NCBI RefSeq assembly: GCF_900637055.1
Contig: NZ_LR134338.1
Coordinates: 4,925,001-4,989,000 of the forward strand
Direction of reading: 5' to 3'
Length of the DNA: 64,000 bases
Source of the DNA: Brevibacillus brevis
GTDB lineage: Bacteria; Bacillota; Bacilli; Brevibacillales; Brevibacillaceae
Shown: positions 8,811 to 17,863 of the stretch, one piece after another
Position numbering within the stretch: position 1 is the stretch's first letter
How the letters are laid out: every line of letters starts with the position of its first letter
Made by a program: the position numbers and the translations under genes
Notes under the pieces: model-generated
Told to the model about the DNA's origin: nothing
What the model saw: only the letters and a program-made list of their open reading frames with translations
Databases searched by the model: none

Positions 8811-9464
8811 TTAGCGGCTTCCAGCCAAGCGTCGCTCCAAATAATTGACGAACGCGCTCAACGGAAGGGTCAGAATCAGATAGAAAACAGCTACAAAAAT
8901 GTACACATCAAAGGTAACAAACGTATCTGCGGAAATCAGGTCTCCGAAATACATCAGGTCAAGACCTGCAATCACGCCTAATACCGAGGAGTTTTTTACG
9001 AGATTGATAAACTGGTTGCCCATCGGCGGGATCACGACCTTGATCGCTTGCGGCAAAATGATATAACGCATCGTTTGTCCGTACGTCAATCCCGAGGAGC
9101 GAGCGGCTTCTGTCTGTCCTTTTGGAATCGCCAGAATGCCTGCGCGGATCGTCTCAGCGATAAATGCTGCCGTATACACTGTCAAGCCGAGCGTACCTGC
9201 AATGAAAGGCTCCAGAACGATACCCATCGCCGGCAGACCCACAAAAAAGAGGAAAACGACGAGAATCAGCGGGATATTACGCACAAACTCGACGTAAGCC
9301 GTAGCGAGCCACTTGAGTGGTCGAATCGGAGAAATCCGAAAGATCGCAAAGAGCGTCCCCAGTGCAAAGCTCCCGACGAGAGCAAGCAGGCTCGCCTGCA
9401 AGGTATTCCAAAAGCCTTCGAGATACATATCCATGTGATCAAACAAGATAGAAAAATCGATCAT
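8811..9464 (-). CDS. glnM: Glutamine ABC transporter permease (GlnM-type)
   Basis: A 217-residue membrane permease, paralogous to the next gene, with the EAA loop EAARSSGLTYGQTMRYIILPQAIKVVIPP and the LVLVFLFFVGLP-like hydrophobic core. It lies 15 bp upstream of glnP and shares its transcript. Gene order Q-H-M-P is the same as in B. subtilis. The ribosome site AAGGAGGATC is a little distant from the ATG but acceptable. Confidence 0.83.
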   Translation of the reverse strand: MIDFSILFDHMDMYLEGFWNTLQASLLALVGSFALGTLFAIFRISPIRPLKWLATAYVEFVRNIPLILVVFLFFVGLPAMGIVLEPFIAGTLGLTVYTAAFIAETIRAGILAIPKGQTEAARSSGLTYGQTMRYIILPQAIKVVIPPMGNQFINLVKNSSVLGVIAGLDLMYFGDLISADTFVTFDVYIFVAVFYLILTLPLSAFVNYLERRLAGSR

Positions 9465-9513
9465 CTCTTATGCGATCCTCCTTGTGTGCAAAATTCAGTT
9501 AGGAATATAAGGG

Positions 9514-9540
9514 AATGAGCGGCAGAGTAAACCGCTCATT
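9514..9540 (-). other. Intercistronic hairpin between glnH and glnM
   Basis: A perfect 9-bp inverted repeat (AATGAGCGG / CCGCTCATT) with a 9-nt loop lies in the 96-bp gap. It lacks a proper U-run on the minus strand, so it looks more like an mRNA-stabilising hairpin or weak attenuator. Either would give more binding protein than permease. Confidence 0.6.
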
Positions 9541-9560
9541 CTTTATGGAGTCGAACCGCA

Positions 9561-10403
9561 TTATTTTTTAGGTTTTGTTCCGATCCATTTTTCATAAATC
9601 TTGTCGTATTCGCCGTTTTCTTTCATTTCTTTCAGCAGATCGTTCACCGTTTTCACGAATTCAGCGTCACCCTTGCTGATTGCAATACCATATGGTTCTT
9701 CAGTGAATGTCTCTTCTGTTACACGGTAGTTCGGATCTTGCTTCGCCATGCCGTACAGGAGAGCGTTATCAGTTGTCAGCGCGTCACCTTGACCAGCTTT
9801 GAGTGCTGTGAAGGCTTCCGCGTAGTTTTCGAATTCAAGTACTTCTACATCAGGAGCGCTTGCTCTGATATTTTTCGCAGAAGTAGAGCCTTTCGCGGTC
9901 ACGATTTTCATGCCTTTTTGCATGTCTTTCAGACCGTTGATCGAGCTGTCCTTTTTCACCAAGAGAGATTGACCTGCCAGGAAGTACACGTCAGAGAAAT
10001 CTACTTCTTTTTTGCGGTCTTCTGTAATGGTCATCGTCGCGATGATCGCGTCAATTTCTCCATTTTTCAGCATCGGGATACGCGTTTTGGAGGTTACTTC
10101 CTTCAGCTCGATTTTGTTTTCGTCCCCGAGTACTTTCTTTGCAATCGCTTTCGCAATATCGATATCGAAGCCTTCTACATTTCCGGTTGCCGGGTCTTTC
10201 AAGCCGAACAGGTTCAGGTCGTACTTAACTCCGACTACGAATTTGTCTCTTTCTTTGATTTTTGCCAATGTGCCTGCAGCTGGTGTACCTTGTGCGCTGC
10301 CTTCTGTTGTACTGCCGCCACCACAGCCTGCCAATGCAGTTGCGCTCAGCATCAGAACGAGACCCATACCTGCTACTTTTTTCCAAAGCTTGTTTGCTTT
10401 CAT
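9561..10403 (-). CDS. glnH: Glutamine-binding lipoprotein (GlnH-type)
   Basis: A 280-residue solute-binding protein of cluster 3. The lipoprotein signal ends at Cys27 (ATALAGCGGG), followed by a Ser/Thr/Ala linker. The mature part has the family pattern FDIDIAKAIAKK and the strand ATMTITEDRKKEVDFSDVYF. It would capture glutamine or glutamate at the outer face for the GlnMP channel. ATG at 10403 has AAAGGGG upstream. It is the second gene of the operon, and the hairpin after it may raise its level relative to the permeases. Confidence 0.87.
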   Translation of the reverse strand: MKANKLWKKVAGMGLVLMLSATALAGCGGGSTTEGSAQGTPAAGTLAKIKERDKFVVGVKYDLNLFGLKDPATGNVEGFDIDIAKAIAKKVLGDENKIELKEVTSKTRIPMLKNGEIDAIIATMTITEDRKKEVDFSDVYFLAGQSLLVKKDSSINGLKDMQKGMKIVTAKGSTSAKNIRASAPDVEVLEFENYAEAFTALKAGQGDALTTDNALLYGMAKQDPNYRVTEETFTEEPYGIAISKGDAEFVKTVNDLLKEMKENGEYDKIYEKWIGTKPKK

Positions 10404-10436
10404 CTGAATACCCCTTTTCTCTATCGTTTTATTTTT

Positions 10437-11165
10437 TTAGTGATTCAAAATCCGACTCAAGAACAAACGTGCACGCTCTTCACGCGGACTTGCGAAAAAC
10501 TCCTCTGGTGTAGAATCTTCGAGTATCGTGCCCTGATCCATAAACACGATGCGATCTGCCACTTCGCGGGCAAAGCCCATTTCATGCGTTACAACCACCA
10601 TCGTCATGCCTTCCTTCGCCAGCTTCTTCATGACGTCCAGCACTTCGCCGATCGTCTCGGGGTCAAGTGCAGAGGTCGGTTCGTCAAACAGCATGATTTT
10701 TGGTCGCATGGCCAGTCCGCGTGCAATCGCTACGCGTTGCTGTTGACCGCCAGATAGTTGCGTTGGGAACATTTCTGCCTTTTCCGGAATCCCTACCTTT
10801 TCCAAATAGTAGAGAGCCGTTTCTTCAGCTTCCTTCTGCGATACGCCCAGGACCTTGGTTGGTGCCAGCGTAATGTTTTGCAGAACGGTCTTGTGCGGGT
10901 ATAGATTGAAGTGCTGGAACACCATGCCGATGTCCCGTCGCAGCTTGTTGATATCGGTGCTTTTATCGTTCACTTTTACCCCGTCTACCACCAGTTCTCC
11001 GCTTGTAACCGTTTCCAATCTGTTGATGCAACGAACCATCGTGCTTTTACCCGATCCTGACGGGCCAATGACCACGACGACTTCTCCCTGGTTGATATGC
11101 AGGTTGATGTTCTTGAGGACATGAAAGCTTCCGTAATGTTTATTTACTTGATGAAAACTGATCAA
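10437..11165 (-). CDS. glnQ: Glutamine ABC transporter ATPase (GlnQ-type)
   Basis: 242 residues with Walker [11 protein letters not shown]-loop [10 protein letters not shown], signature LSGGQQQR, Walker [14 protein letters not shown] and switch VTHEMGFA, the exact motif set of polar amino-acid importers. The open frame extends to 11276 but that part has no ribosome site. TTG at 11165 is preceded by AGGGGGGAT at a proper distance and gives the standard N-terminus [12 protein letters not shown]. It is the first gene of the Q-H-M-P operon; the promoter lies in 11170-11350. Confidence 0.88.
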   Translation of the reverse strand: MISFHQVNKHYGSFHVLKNINLHINQGEVVVVIGPSGSGKSTMVRCINRLETVTSGELVVDGVKVNDKSTDINKLRRDIGMVFQHFNLYPHKTVLQNITLAPTKVLGVSQKEAEETALYYLEKVGIPEKAEMFPTQLSGGQQQRVAIARGLAMRPKIMLFDEPTSALDPETIGEVLDVMKKLAKEGMTMVVVTHEMGFAREVADRIVFMDQGTILEDSTPEEFFASPREERARLFLSRILNH

Positions 11166-11353
11166 CCTTAAATCCCCCCTTGCTCTATGTCTTATTTTGT
11201 ATACTAATGTCGAACTACTCAAAACTACTGAAAAAGACAAAGAAAAGTTTTTCTGTTTACAATTTTCTAATAACACACAATAAAAAAACGAAGTGAACCT
11301 ACTAGACGAATAGGAGCCAATATATCATGTAAGACCTGAATGGAGGCCGGCCT

Positions 11354-11932
11354 ATGAAAGAGGAAAACGTAAAGCCTTGGCTCATCCGGATGCGCCAAGG
11401 AGAGGAAGAAGCTTTTCAAGAAGTCTATCGAGCAACTCGGACGTACGCCTACAACCTGATCTATTTTCTGGCGCCGCACAAGCAGGATGCAGACGACATG
11501 ATGAGTGAAGTGTACGTGGAGTTGATTCGAAGCATCGACAGGTACGATGTGGAGCAGCTCTTTATCCCATGGTTCAACGGATTGATTGTGCGGCAGGTTC
11601 GCAACTGGAATCGAAGCATTTGGCGAAGGTTCCGCCTGATGGAGCGGGTAAAGCAAAAAGGCTACGAAGCACCTGTCGCAGGTATGGAGGATAAGCTGGG
11701 GGCGATCAGTGATGAGCTGGAGGTCATTCCCGCCGTAGAGAAATTATCCTTCAAGCTCAAGGAAATCGTCGTACTCCGCTACTATCAAAACTGTTCCTTG
11801 GAGGAAATTGCAGCGATTCTCCAAATCCCGCTCGTAACGGTGAAATCAAGACACCACTTGGCGTTGAAAAAGTTAAGAGAGCATTTTGAGCATCGAACAA
11901 ATAGTAAGGAGGCATCTTTTCATGTTCATTGA
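11354..11932 (+). CDS. ECF-type RNA polymerase sigma factor
   Basis: 192 residues. Region 2 is at about 10-75 (AFQEVYRATRTYAYNLIYFL with DADDMMSEVYVELI) and region 4 at about 125-175 (LKEIVVLRYYQNCSLEEIAAILQIPLVTVKSR). GGAGG sits 7 nt before the ATG. The gene overlaps the next one by 11 bp, the usual sigma/anti-sigma coupling. The regulon is unknown. Its own promoter would be expected just upstream (11280-11340) because ECF operons are commonly autoregulated, but I could not fix the -35/-10 pair. Confidence 0.85.
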   Translation: MKEENVKPWLIRMRQGEEEAFQEVYRATRTYAYNLIYFLAPHKQDADDMMSEVYVELIRSIDRYDVEQLFIPWFNGLIVRQVRNWNRSIWRRFRLMERVKQKGYEAPVAGMEDKLGAISDELEVIPAVEKLSFKLKEIVVLRYYQNCSLEEIAAILQIPLVTVKSRHHLALKKLREHFEHRTNSKEASFHVH

Positions 11933-12908
11933 AAAAAAACTGAGAAATGAGTATGAGTGGGCAGCAGGGAAGCTCCACATTGATCCTGCACTGGACAGCA
12001 AAATCGAACGAGTAGCCAAAAAAGAGTTGGCTGGCAAGTGGCGTATGCACAAAGGGATGCGCTTTCGCCCAAGGCTAGTACATGTTGCAGCAGCGTTCGC
12101 CCTGCTCACTGGTTTTGGTTATGCGACACACAGCTTGTTGTACAAGATTGATGAAGGCTCTGTCCGCATGGAAGTTCAAGCTCTTAAGGATTTTACATTG
12201 ACGCAAATAACCCCTAAAGAAATACGGCAGGAATTGGCAAACGTAGAGAACAAATTGGTCACAGGCGAGAAAGCAATCGTCTATTTCGCTGAACTGGAAA
12301 AAGAGGAACACCCCCTCTTTCAGCAAAACCCCATGATCGGCATAGAAAAGCCGGATGTCGTCAAAGATTGGAAAACATGGAGTGCCGTTCTCAGTGAAGA
12401 AGCTTCTCTTTCACATGCCTTGCCACACCAGCTTCCTGACAGCTTTTCATTCCTTGAGGGGAAACAAGGTACCCCCTACGGTGTCATGATGGGTCAAGAA
12501 GGACAGCAGTGGCTGCGTGAGCTTCAAGAAGAAAGCAAGGAAACAGGTAAAAGTGTGGTATGGAAAGTCGTTCCACAAGCTTCTTCTCCTATCGAAGCCT
12601 ATACGAGCCTTTATGAGAACGAGCAAAAAGAACGCATCTTTGTCACGGTAGAGAAATTCCCGAAAGAACAGCTAGATGTACAATTGAGCACCCCAGAAAC
12701 AACGAAATACGACGCAGTAACCGTCAGCGGAAAAAAAGCGCATTACACGAAAAACGACCAGTTCTTGTTTAGCGAATCCGGTCAGTATCAAGAGCTGTCT
12801 TGGCTGGATCGAGATGGCGAGCAACCGATTATGTATCGTGTAGCTACCGATTCGCCAACGGTTTCCAAAGAAATGCTGCTCCAGGCTGCAAAAGCGAGCC
12901 AACAGTAA
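11922..12908 (+). CDS. Membrane-bound anti-sigma factor (predicted)
   Basis: 328 residues: a basic/helical cytoplasmic N-terminus, one membrane helix at about 51-68 (VHVAAAFALLTGFGYATHSLL), then a 260-residue extracytoplasmic domain without motifs I recognise. The start ATG at 11922 has AAGGAGG 9 nt upstream and lies inside the sigma gene, so translation is coupled. The topology and overlap support an anti-sigma role; no zinc-binding HxxxCxxC (ZAS) motif is seen, so it is not the ZAS type. The large outer domain probably senses an envelope signal. Confidence 0.72.
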   Translation: MFIEKKLRNEYEWAAGKLHIDPALDSKIERVAKKELAGKWRMHKGMRFRPRLVHVAAAFALLTGFGYATHSLLYKIDEGSVRMEVQALKDFTLTQITPKEIRQELANVENKLVTGEKAIVYFAELEKEEHPLFQQNPMIGIEKPDVVKDWKTWSAVLSEEASLSHALPHQLPDSFSFLEGKQGTPYGVMMGQEGQQWLRELQEESKETGKSVVWKVVPQASSPIEAYTSLYENEQKERIFVTVEKFPKEQLDVQLSTPETTKYDAVTVSGKKAHYTKNDQFLFSESGQYQELSWLDRDGEQPIMYRVATDSPTVSKEMLLQAAKASQQ

Positions 12909-12917
12909 CAATGTGAA

Positions 12918-12969
12918 AAGCCAGTCCTCTCTTGCTTTGTATCCGCAAAAGAGGACTGGCTGCTTTTTT
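12918..12969 (+). terminator. Terminator of the sigma/anti-sigma operon
   Basis: GCCAGTCCTCT and AGAGGACTGGC form an 11-bp stem followed by GCTTTTTTA. The A-rich left flank also lets it work for the convergent UPF0316 gene. Confidence 0.9.
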
Positions 12970-12986
12970 ATTTTCGTCACAAGGAA

Positions 12987-13505
12987 TTATCCCCGCAGGC
13001 GGTTCACCCAGAAGCCGCCCTTCAAATGTTTCGGCTCAAAAGAGATCACGAATGCTTTTGGTGCAATCTCATGAATGAGCTTCCACAGTTTTTTCTCGTT
13101 GCTGCGCTTCGTCAACACTTGCATCATGAGACGATGTCCGTCGCGTCCCTCTGCTACCCAAGAAGTAACGCCAAAGCCGTGTTCACGGAGCTTCACAGGA
13201 ACCTCCAAATCAACGGAATCCACAACGACTTGCAGCGTGACATAGCCCAAGGCCAAATACTCCTCGATCTTGCTGCCGATGAATACACCCATTCCCCAAC
13301 CGATACAGTAGGCTGCGAGATTGATCGGATTATCCAGGTTATCCAGAACAATCGCCAACCCTTTCAAATACACGAATACTTCCACCATCGCCACAAGGGA
13401 TGCCAACACCCGATAGCCTTTAATCACCATCAGTAGTCGCAGCGTAAAAAACGAAACGTACAAAATGTTGATCCCGATGATGATTAAAATAAACGCCAAG
13501 CCCAT
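12987..13505 (-). CDS. UPF0316 membrane protein (DUF2179/DUF5698)
   Basis: 172 residues. Three N-terminal membrane helices with the pattern LRLLMVIKGYR and LAAYCIGWGMGVFIGSKIEE are followed by a soluble DUF2179 domain (VTSWVAEGRDGHRLMMQVLTKR). This matches the UPF0316 family of Bacilli; function unknown. The frame extends to 13538, but ATG 13505 with AGGAG just upstream gives the family's usual N-terminus. It forms a single-gene unit. Confidence 0.85.
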   Translation of the reverse strand: MGLAFILIIIGINILYVSFFTLRLLMVIKGYRVLASLVAMVEVFVYLKGLAIVLDNLDNPINLAAYCIGWGMGVFIGSKIEEYLALGYVTLQVVVDSVDLEVPVKLREHGFGVTSWVAEGRDGHRLMMQVLTKRSNEKKLWKLIHEIAPKAFVISFEPKHLKGGFWVNRLRG

Positions 13506-13623
13506 TGCTCTCCTACCCCCACCCAGACCGGGTACCATGATGATTTTGTAAACGTGATAATCATATAATTGAAGGTATTTTTATAACAGCGGTAAAATTC
13601 GGGTATGTAGGAAAAAAAGATAA

Positions 13624-13666
13624 AAAAAACCAGTTCAACGCTCTCCATGCGATGACTGGTTTTTTT
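13624..13666 (-). terminator. Terminator of the manganese catalase gene
   Basis: AAAAACCAGT and ACTGGTTTTT arms with a 22-nt interior; the outer part supplies a U-run on both strands. It lies 13 bp past the catalase stop. Confidence 0.8.
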
Positions 13667-13678
13667 CCATTTAACCTA

Positions 13679-14533
13679 TTACGCATTCAGATCATACAGT
13701 CCTGGACTGTGCTCATTAGGCTGTTCCGGCATTAAAGGAACCGGGAAGCCCTCAGGTGGCGGAACTACTTCCAGACTGCCGCCATTTCTACTTGGCGACT
13801 GTCCGTTGAAGATTTGTCCAATCTGCGTGTTATCCAATCGGAAATTGAACTGTGCATTGTGGAAACCCATTTCTACATACTTGCGGCACTCTGGGTACTT
13901 GTTTATGTCGTAGTTGGGGATAGGAAACAGCTTGCCCCAATTCACACCTAATGTCTCCAGTGCCTTTGCGAAGGCGTTTTGGTGGGCATTATCCCGAACG
14001 ATCAGGAAAGCAAGCGTTTCACGGAATGTTTTATTTGAGCTCATTTCGTAAATACGTGACTTTTGCAGAACACCGGTAGATTCCAGCACTAGATTGTCGA
14101 GAAGATCGCTAATCAAGTTGCCATGATTATACACATAATTCCCCATCCATGGATTCCCTGCTGCATCGACGGGCAATGAGCTTTGCGCACCCACGATGAA
14201 ATGGTGCGGGTTCGCATGCTTGACTGCCTCATCAAGCGGTGCTCCGTCAACCCCAGCATTACCGGGAACCTCTTCACCACTCCCCGTCAGCAATTGATTG
14301 ATTGTGTGCTGTACGAGTTCCACATGCGCGATTTCTTCCAAAAAAACACCCCGAAGCAAATCACGATACGGTATCGCGTTCCCACGGAAATTGTTAGCCT
14401 GGAAAAAATATTGCATCATGGTGCGCATTTCCCCAAAACGACCACCCAAAATCTCCTGGATGACTTTAGCTGCCGCCGGGTCTGGTTTATCAGGAACGAT
14501 CATATTAATCAAATCTTCTTTGTAAAAATACAA
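13679..14533 (-). CDS. Manganese (non-haem) catalase
   Basis: 284 residues of a ferritin-like four-helix protein. The dimanganese ligands appear in FLEEIAHVELVQHTINQ (E..H) and in the later E/H pair around LESTGVLQ and VRDNAHQNAFAKAL. It would convert H2O2 to water and oxygen. Bacillus relatives are YdbD and the spore-coat protein CotJC; the length and long C-terminal tail fit the YdbD type. The TTG start at 14533 has AGGAGG 9 nt upstream and gives the normal N-terminus (MYFYKEDL... with VDKP-like element). The gene is monocistronic. Confidence 0.9.
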   Translation of the reverse strand: MYFYKEDLINMIVPDKPDPAAAKVIQEILGGRFGEMRTMMQYFFQANNFRGNAIPYRDLLRGVFLEEIAHVELVQHTINQLLTGSGEEVPGNAGVDGAPLDEAVKHANPHHFIVGAQSSLPVDAAGNPWMGNYVYNHGNLISDLLDNLVLESTGVLQKSRIYEMSSNKTFRETLAFLIVRDNAHQNAFAKALETLGVNWGKLFPIPNYDINKYPECRKYVEMGFHNAQFNFRLDNTQIGQIFNGQSPSRNGGSLEVVPPPEGFPVPLMPEQPNEHSPGLYDLNA

Positions 14534-14712
14534 AATGCACTACCTCCTGCCAAAGTAGATGAATGATACGTCTTAGTTTGGATGATGACGATCTACTTTA
14601 ACCGGAAAGAGCAAGAAAACGGTACTGGTATAAACCTAACTATTTTGTAAAACAGTAAGCACTATATGATGAAGGACTCTTTGTCCCAGACTGTCATAAA
14701 GGAGAGTAAAAA

Positions 14713-15069
14713 ATGACTCGATTTTTAATCAAGACTGCTGTTAACGGCATTATTGTTGTCGCTTGTTTATGGTGGTTTGCAAATGCATCCTGGACATCCG
14801 CTATTTTAACGGCACTCGGCTTGACCGTCATCGCTTATCTGATTGGCGATCAATTGATATTACGAGCTACCAATAATATTACGGCCACGATTGCAGATGC
14901 AGTGATCGCTGCTTTTTACTTATGGGCAGTTGCCAATTGGATGGATTGGCCACTAAGTTTTGGCGAGTTAATGATTACGGTAGCCCTTTTAGGTGTGGCA
15001 GAACTTGTGTACCATCGCTTTTTGGGGATATACGATCATAATCGTATCAAGAAAGAACCCGGAAAATAA
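14713..15069 (+). CDS. DUF2512 (YndM-like) membrane protein
   Basis: 118 residues with four predicted membrane helices and a basic tail (HNRIKKEPGK). The hydrophobic pattern and length fit DUF2512, a family of spore-forming Bacilli without known function. AAAGGAGAG lies 8 nt before the ATG. It is divergent from the manganese catalase gene; the 180-bp gap holds both promoters. Confidence 0.8.
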   Translation: MTRFLIKTAVNGIIVVACLWWFANASWTSAILTALGLTVIAYLIGDQLILRATNNITATIADAVIAAFYLWAVANWMDWPLSFGELMITVALLGVAELVYHRFLGIYDHNRIKKEPGK

Positions 15070-15153
15070 TTCTCCTCTTCCTAAGAAGGGATATATCCCG
15101 TCCAACTAGTTAACCTTATCTTTGGGTTACATTACAAAGTTAGGAGAACCCGT

Positions 15154-15711
15154 ATGGATATGAAAACTCTACTGAGTACTGGGAGGACAATAATGGGTGT
15201 TTTATCAGGCAATCCACAAAATGAACCCATGCATTATGGTGAGGTTTTTGGAGTATGGATGTATCTGGCAACAACAAAGGGCTTGATTGCTGCTTATCAA
15301 ACAGCACTCAACCAGACTGGTGATCATGATCTGAAAAGCTATCTCGAAGACATTACGCGAAGCATGAAACAAGAAGTGGAACAACTGGAAGAGTTACTCA
15401 AAGTGAATGGGATTGGATTGCCACCTACACCACCGGATCGCCCGGTAGCTAATCTGGAAAGCATTCCGGCCGGTGCTCGTCTTAATGACCCTGAGATCGC
15501 TACCGGTGTGTCAAGGGACATTGCAGCCGGATTGCTTACTTGCAGTCAAATGATGGCTCAATCCATCCGAGAAGATATCGGAATGCTTTTTGGTCAGTAC
15601 CATGTTGCAAAAGCGCAATTTGGTCTCAGATTGCTGCGGATTTTAAAAGAAAAAGGCTGGTTGGTTCCGCCGCCACTTCATATGCAAGCGCCAGAGCTTG
15701 TCCATGCCTAA
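15154..15711 (+). CDS. DUF3231 family protein
   Basis: 185 residues, mostly helical, with the family pattern PMHYGEVFGVW (an HxxE helix), LPPTPPDRP in the middle, and SREDIGMLFGQYHVAKAQFG-like later helix. DUF3231 proteins are ferritin-like four-helix bundles found in spore formers, often next to coat or stress genes; role unknown. Several family members are about twice this size (tandem repeats), so this is a single-repeat form. TTAGGAGAA precedes the ATG. Confidence 0.8.
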   Translation: MDMKTLLSTGRTIMGVLSGNPQNEPMHYGEVFGVWMYLATTKGLIAAYQTALNQTGDHDLKSYLEDITRSMKQEVEQLEELLKVNGIGLPPTPPDRPVANLESIPAGARLNDPEIATGVSRDIAAGLLTCSQMMAQSIREDIGMLFGQYHVAKAQFGLRLLRILKEKGWLVPPPLHMQAPELVHA

Positions 15712-15715
15712 TCTT

Positions 15716-15759
15716 GGTGATAAGCACTGCCTGATTGGCAGTGCTTATCGTTTTTTACC
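15716..15759 (+). terminator. Terminator of the DUF2512-DUF3231 region
   Basis: GATAAGCACTGCC pairs with GGCAGTGCTTATC around a 5-nt loop and is followed by GTTTTTTA. It directly follows the DUF3231 stop. Confidence 0.92.
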
Positions 15760-15783
15760 TATTTTAGTCTGGGGGATACTCGA

Positions 15784-16200
15784 TTGAAAAAAACAATGAT
15801 CGGTGCCTTTCTTTTTGGAGTAGGCATCATTGGCATGCTGGATGGCATTATCTTTCACCAAATTTTACAGTGGCATAGTGTAGACATGTATGGAGATCGA
15901 CACCATCAAATCATGAGTGATGGTTTTTTCCATTTATTCGTGACGGTCATCATTTTCATTTCGGGCATTCTTCTGTGGAAAAGCAACCCTGTAGGAACAG
16001 CGTATTATTTCTGGAGCAGTTTTTTCCTCGGAGCTGGTACATTTAACTTGATGGAAGGAATCGTTAACCACCATCTCCTGCAAATTCACCACGTCAAGCC
16101 GGGCCCATCTCAATTTTTATTCGATATTTATTACGATCTTTTTGCACTTCTGCTAATTGGGATCGGATGGCTACTGTATAGGCGAACTAAATCAAAATAA
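15784..16200 (+). CDS. DUF2243 membrane protein
   Basis: 138 residues with four membrane helices and histidine-rich helix ends (DGIIFHQILQWH, GDRHHQIMSDGFFH, EGIVNHHLLQIHH). This histidine layout is typical of DUF2243 and suggests metal or haem contact, but no function is known. TTG at 15784 follows GGGGGAT at a suitable distance; the next ATG, four codons on, is the alternative. Confidence 0.83.
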   Translation: MKKTMIGAFLFGVGIIGMLDGIIFHQILQWHSVDMYGDRHHQIMSDGFFHLFVTVIIFISGILLWKSNPVGTAYYFWSSFFLGAGTFNLMEGIVNHHLLQIHHVKPGPSQFLFDIYYDLFALLLIGIGWLLYRRTKSK

Positions 16201-16218
16201 GCCATTCCATTCTGTCGG

Positions 16219-17157
16219 TTAACGGGTAGCGTGCTCGTACAATTTCTGCGCGAACTCCTCCATCAATTCTCGCTTGGCCAACAGCGCAAGCATCCGTTGA
16301 GGCAAGCCCTCTACTCCGTAATAAGCACCTGCCAATTGACCGTAGACTGCTCCTGTCGTATCCGCATCATCGCCGAGGTTTACCGCTAGGAACAGGCCTT
16401 CTTCAAAAGAACTACTGGAATAAAAAGCCCAAAGCGCCACTTCAAGCGAATCGACGACATACCCCGATCCTTTGATCTCTTTCCTTGTTTTCCTTTTGTA
16501 GGAACCATTTGCAACACGGGCGATATCAGGATCAAGCGGTTGCTTTTCCCATAGATCGGCTACTGGAGAGAACGAATCAGCAAGCAACTCCTCTTTGGAA
16601 ATACCCTGTAGAGCCCCCATGAGCAATGCCCCGAAAAACCGACAGCCGTCTACTGCCTTTGCCGTCGCGTGTGTAGTACGAGAACTTTGCGCGCAGTATT
16701 CGATGGCGAGCGCCGGTTGCTTGGCATAATAGAGCGCGACAGGTGCTAGTCTCATAATGGAGCCATTCCCTGCCGACATCGGATGGTCAGATCCGCTGAA
16801 CGGATTTTTTGTCTGCTCAAAACGCCACAGCGCTTCTTTGGTGATATTCCCGATATCGAAGCAATGATCCTTGCAGCTCATATACCCCTCTCGAAACCAA
16901 GCTACATATCGGTTCATCTGATCAACCGGATCGAAGCCGTTTTTCGTAATCAAGCTCTCAGCCAGGCACAGGGCCATCGACGTATCATCCGTCCATTCCC
17001 CCGCCTTTAAATGGAACGGTCCTCCCCCGACCATTTCTGTAAGCGGCTCGAAGGTACCCGGTTTGCGAAATTCTAAAGTAGTGCCAAGTGCATCACCAAC
17101 GGCCAACCCTAGCAGACTTCCCGTATAACGGTCAAGCAGTTCCACACCTATCCACAC
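16219..17157 (-). CDS. ADP-ribosylglycohydrolase (DraG family)
   Basis: About 312 residues. It has the binuclear-metal motifs of the family: GLAVGDALGTTLEF near the N-terminus, GEWTDDTSMAL, SAGNGSIMRLAP, and NLGDDADTTGAVYGQLAGA near the C-terminus. These enzymes remove ADP-ribose from arginine or from small molecules; the substrate here is unknown. The start is uncertain: GTG 17157 or GTG 17145, neither with a strong ribosome site. No ADP-ribosyltransferase gene is visible nearby. Confidence 0.87.
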   Translation of the reverse strand: MWIGVELLDRYTGSLLGLAVGDALGTTLEFRKPGTFEPLTEMVGGGPFHLKAGEWTDDTSMALCLAESLITKNGFDPVDQMNRYVAWFREGYMSCKDHCFDIGNITKEALWRFEQTKNPFSGSDHPMSAGNGSIMRLAPVALYYAKQPALAIEYCAQSSRTTHATAKAVDGCRFFGALLMGALQGISKEELLADSFSPVADLWEKQPLDPDIARVANGSYKRKTRKEIKGSGYVVDSLEVALWAFYSSSSFEEGLFLAVNLGDDADTTGAVYGQLAGAYYGVEGLPQRMLALLAKRELMEEFAQKLYEHATR

Positions 17158-17183
17158 CCTTTTTTCGGAATTATCTGTTCAAA

Positions 17184-17381
17184 TCAAACAAAACATCTGG
17201 CAATGACATTTTGACCGAAATATTGTTCGTTCAATTCATCTGTCGCTACCTTTTCTTCTGTACTTGCAAGCGTGATAATCTGCGGCAGAACCAGCTTGTA
17301 ACGGTCCTCCATCACGGTTTCGAGAACATATTGCCCCTCTTCGTCCCACAAAAGAATTCCTGCTAAAATTCTGGTCTCCAC
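17184..17381 (-). CDS. Small protein of unknown function
   Basis: 65 residues (METRILAGILLWDEEG...). I recognise no family. It is acidic, has no membrane helix, and ends RCFV. GGAGGGG is ideally placed for GTG 17381; the ATG five codons earlier overlaps that site and is unlikely. The gene lies just upstream of the ADP-ribosylglycohydrolase on the same strand (26 bp) and might be co-transcribed. Confidence 0.5.
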   Translation of the reverse strand: METRILAGILLWDEEGQYVLETVMEDRYKLVLPQIITLASTEEKVATDELNEQYFGQNVIARCFV

Positions 17382-17476
17382 ACAGATCCCCTCCATTTTT
17401 TCTCTTTTGAATATGTACGAAAGACGGGTACAATGACCCGCCTTCTAGTGCCTTACTTAATGTTTGATGTGAATAC

Positions 17477-17767
17477 TTACTGCTCTTTTTTCAGGCGTGC
17501 ATCCAGAACAAAGTTGCCGAACGGCAGTAATGAAGCGATAAAAGCACCGATCACTTTCATGAAGGACCACTTATTGGTCATTGTAACATGTGCCAACGCC
17601 AAAATATACAGGACAAAAAACAATCCATGAAGCGAGCCGGCAATTTTCACTGCGGCTGGATAATCCCAAAAATACTTGAGCGGCATAGCAATCCCGAGAA
17701 GTACCAGATACGAGATACCTTCGATCAGGCCGATGAGACGGAAGCGTCCGAGGGCAGATTTCATCAT
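17477..17767 (-). CDS. DUF3817 (YdzA-like) membrane protein
   Basis: 96 residues with three membrane helices and the family pattern LIGLIEGISYLVLLGIAMPLKY and HGLFFVLYILAL, ending PFGNFVLDARLKKE. DUF3817 proteins are widespread in Bacilli and Actinobacteria; function unknown. ATG ATG start preceded by AAGGATGG. Confidence 0.85.
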   Translation of the reverse strand: MMKSALGRFRLIGLIEGISYLVLLGIAMPLKYFWDYPAAVKIAGSLHGLFFVLYILALAHVTMTNKWSFMKVIGAFIASLLPFGNFVLDARLKKEQ

Positions 17768-17863
17768 GTGCGGGTACCATCCTTGCCATTGAAATTACCA
17801 CTATTATAAACGAAAAACTATCATAATGATGAAAATAGGCCAATGTTCATAATATATTCAAAA

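Noticed and set aside
9738-10757. A 339-codon plus-strand open frame opposite glnH and glnQ
   Set aside because: It overlaps two clear ABC-transporter genes in antisense and has a low-complexity, Phe/Cys/Arg-rich translation typical of a shadow frame.
11170-11350. TnrA/GlnR site upstream of glnQ and an ECF autoregulatory promoter upstream of the sigma gene
   Set aside because: Sequences such as TGTTTACAATTTTCTAATAAC only loosely resemble TGTNAN7TNACA, and no ECF -35/-10 pair could be fixed.
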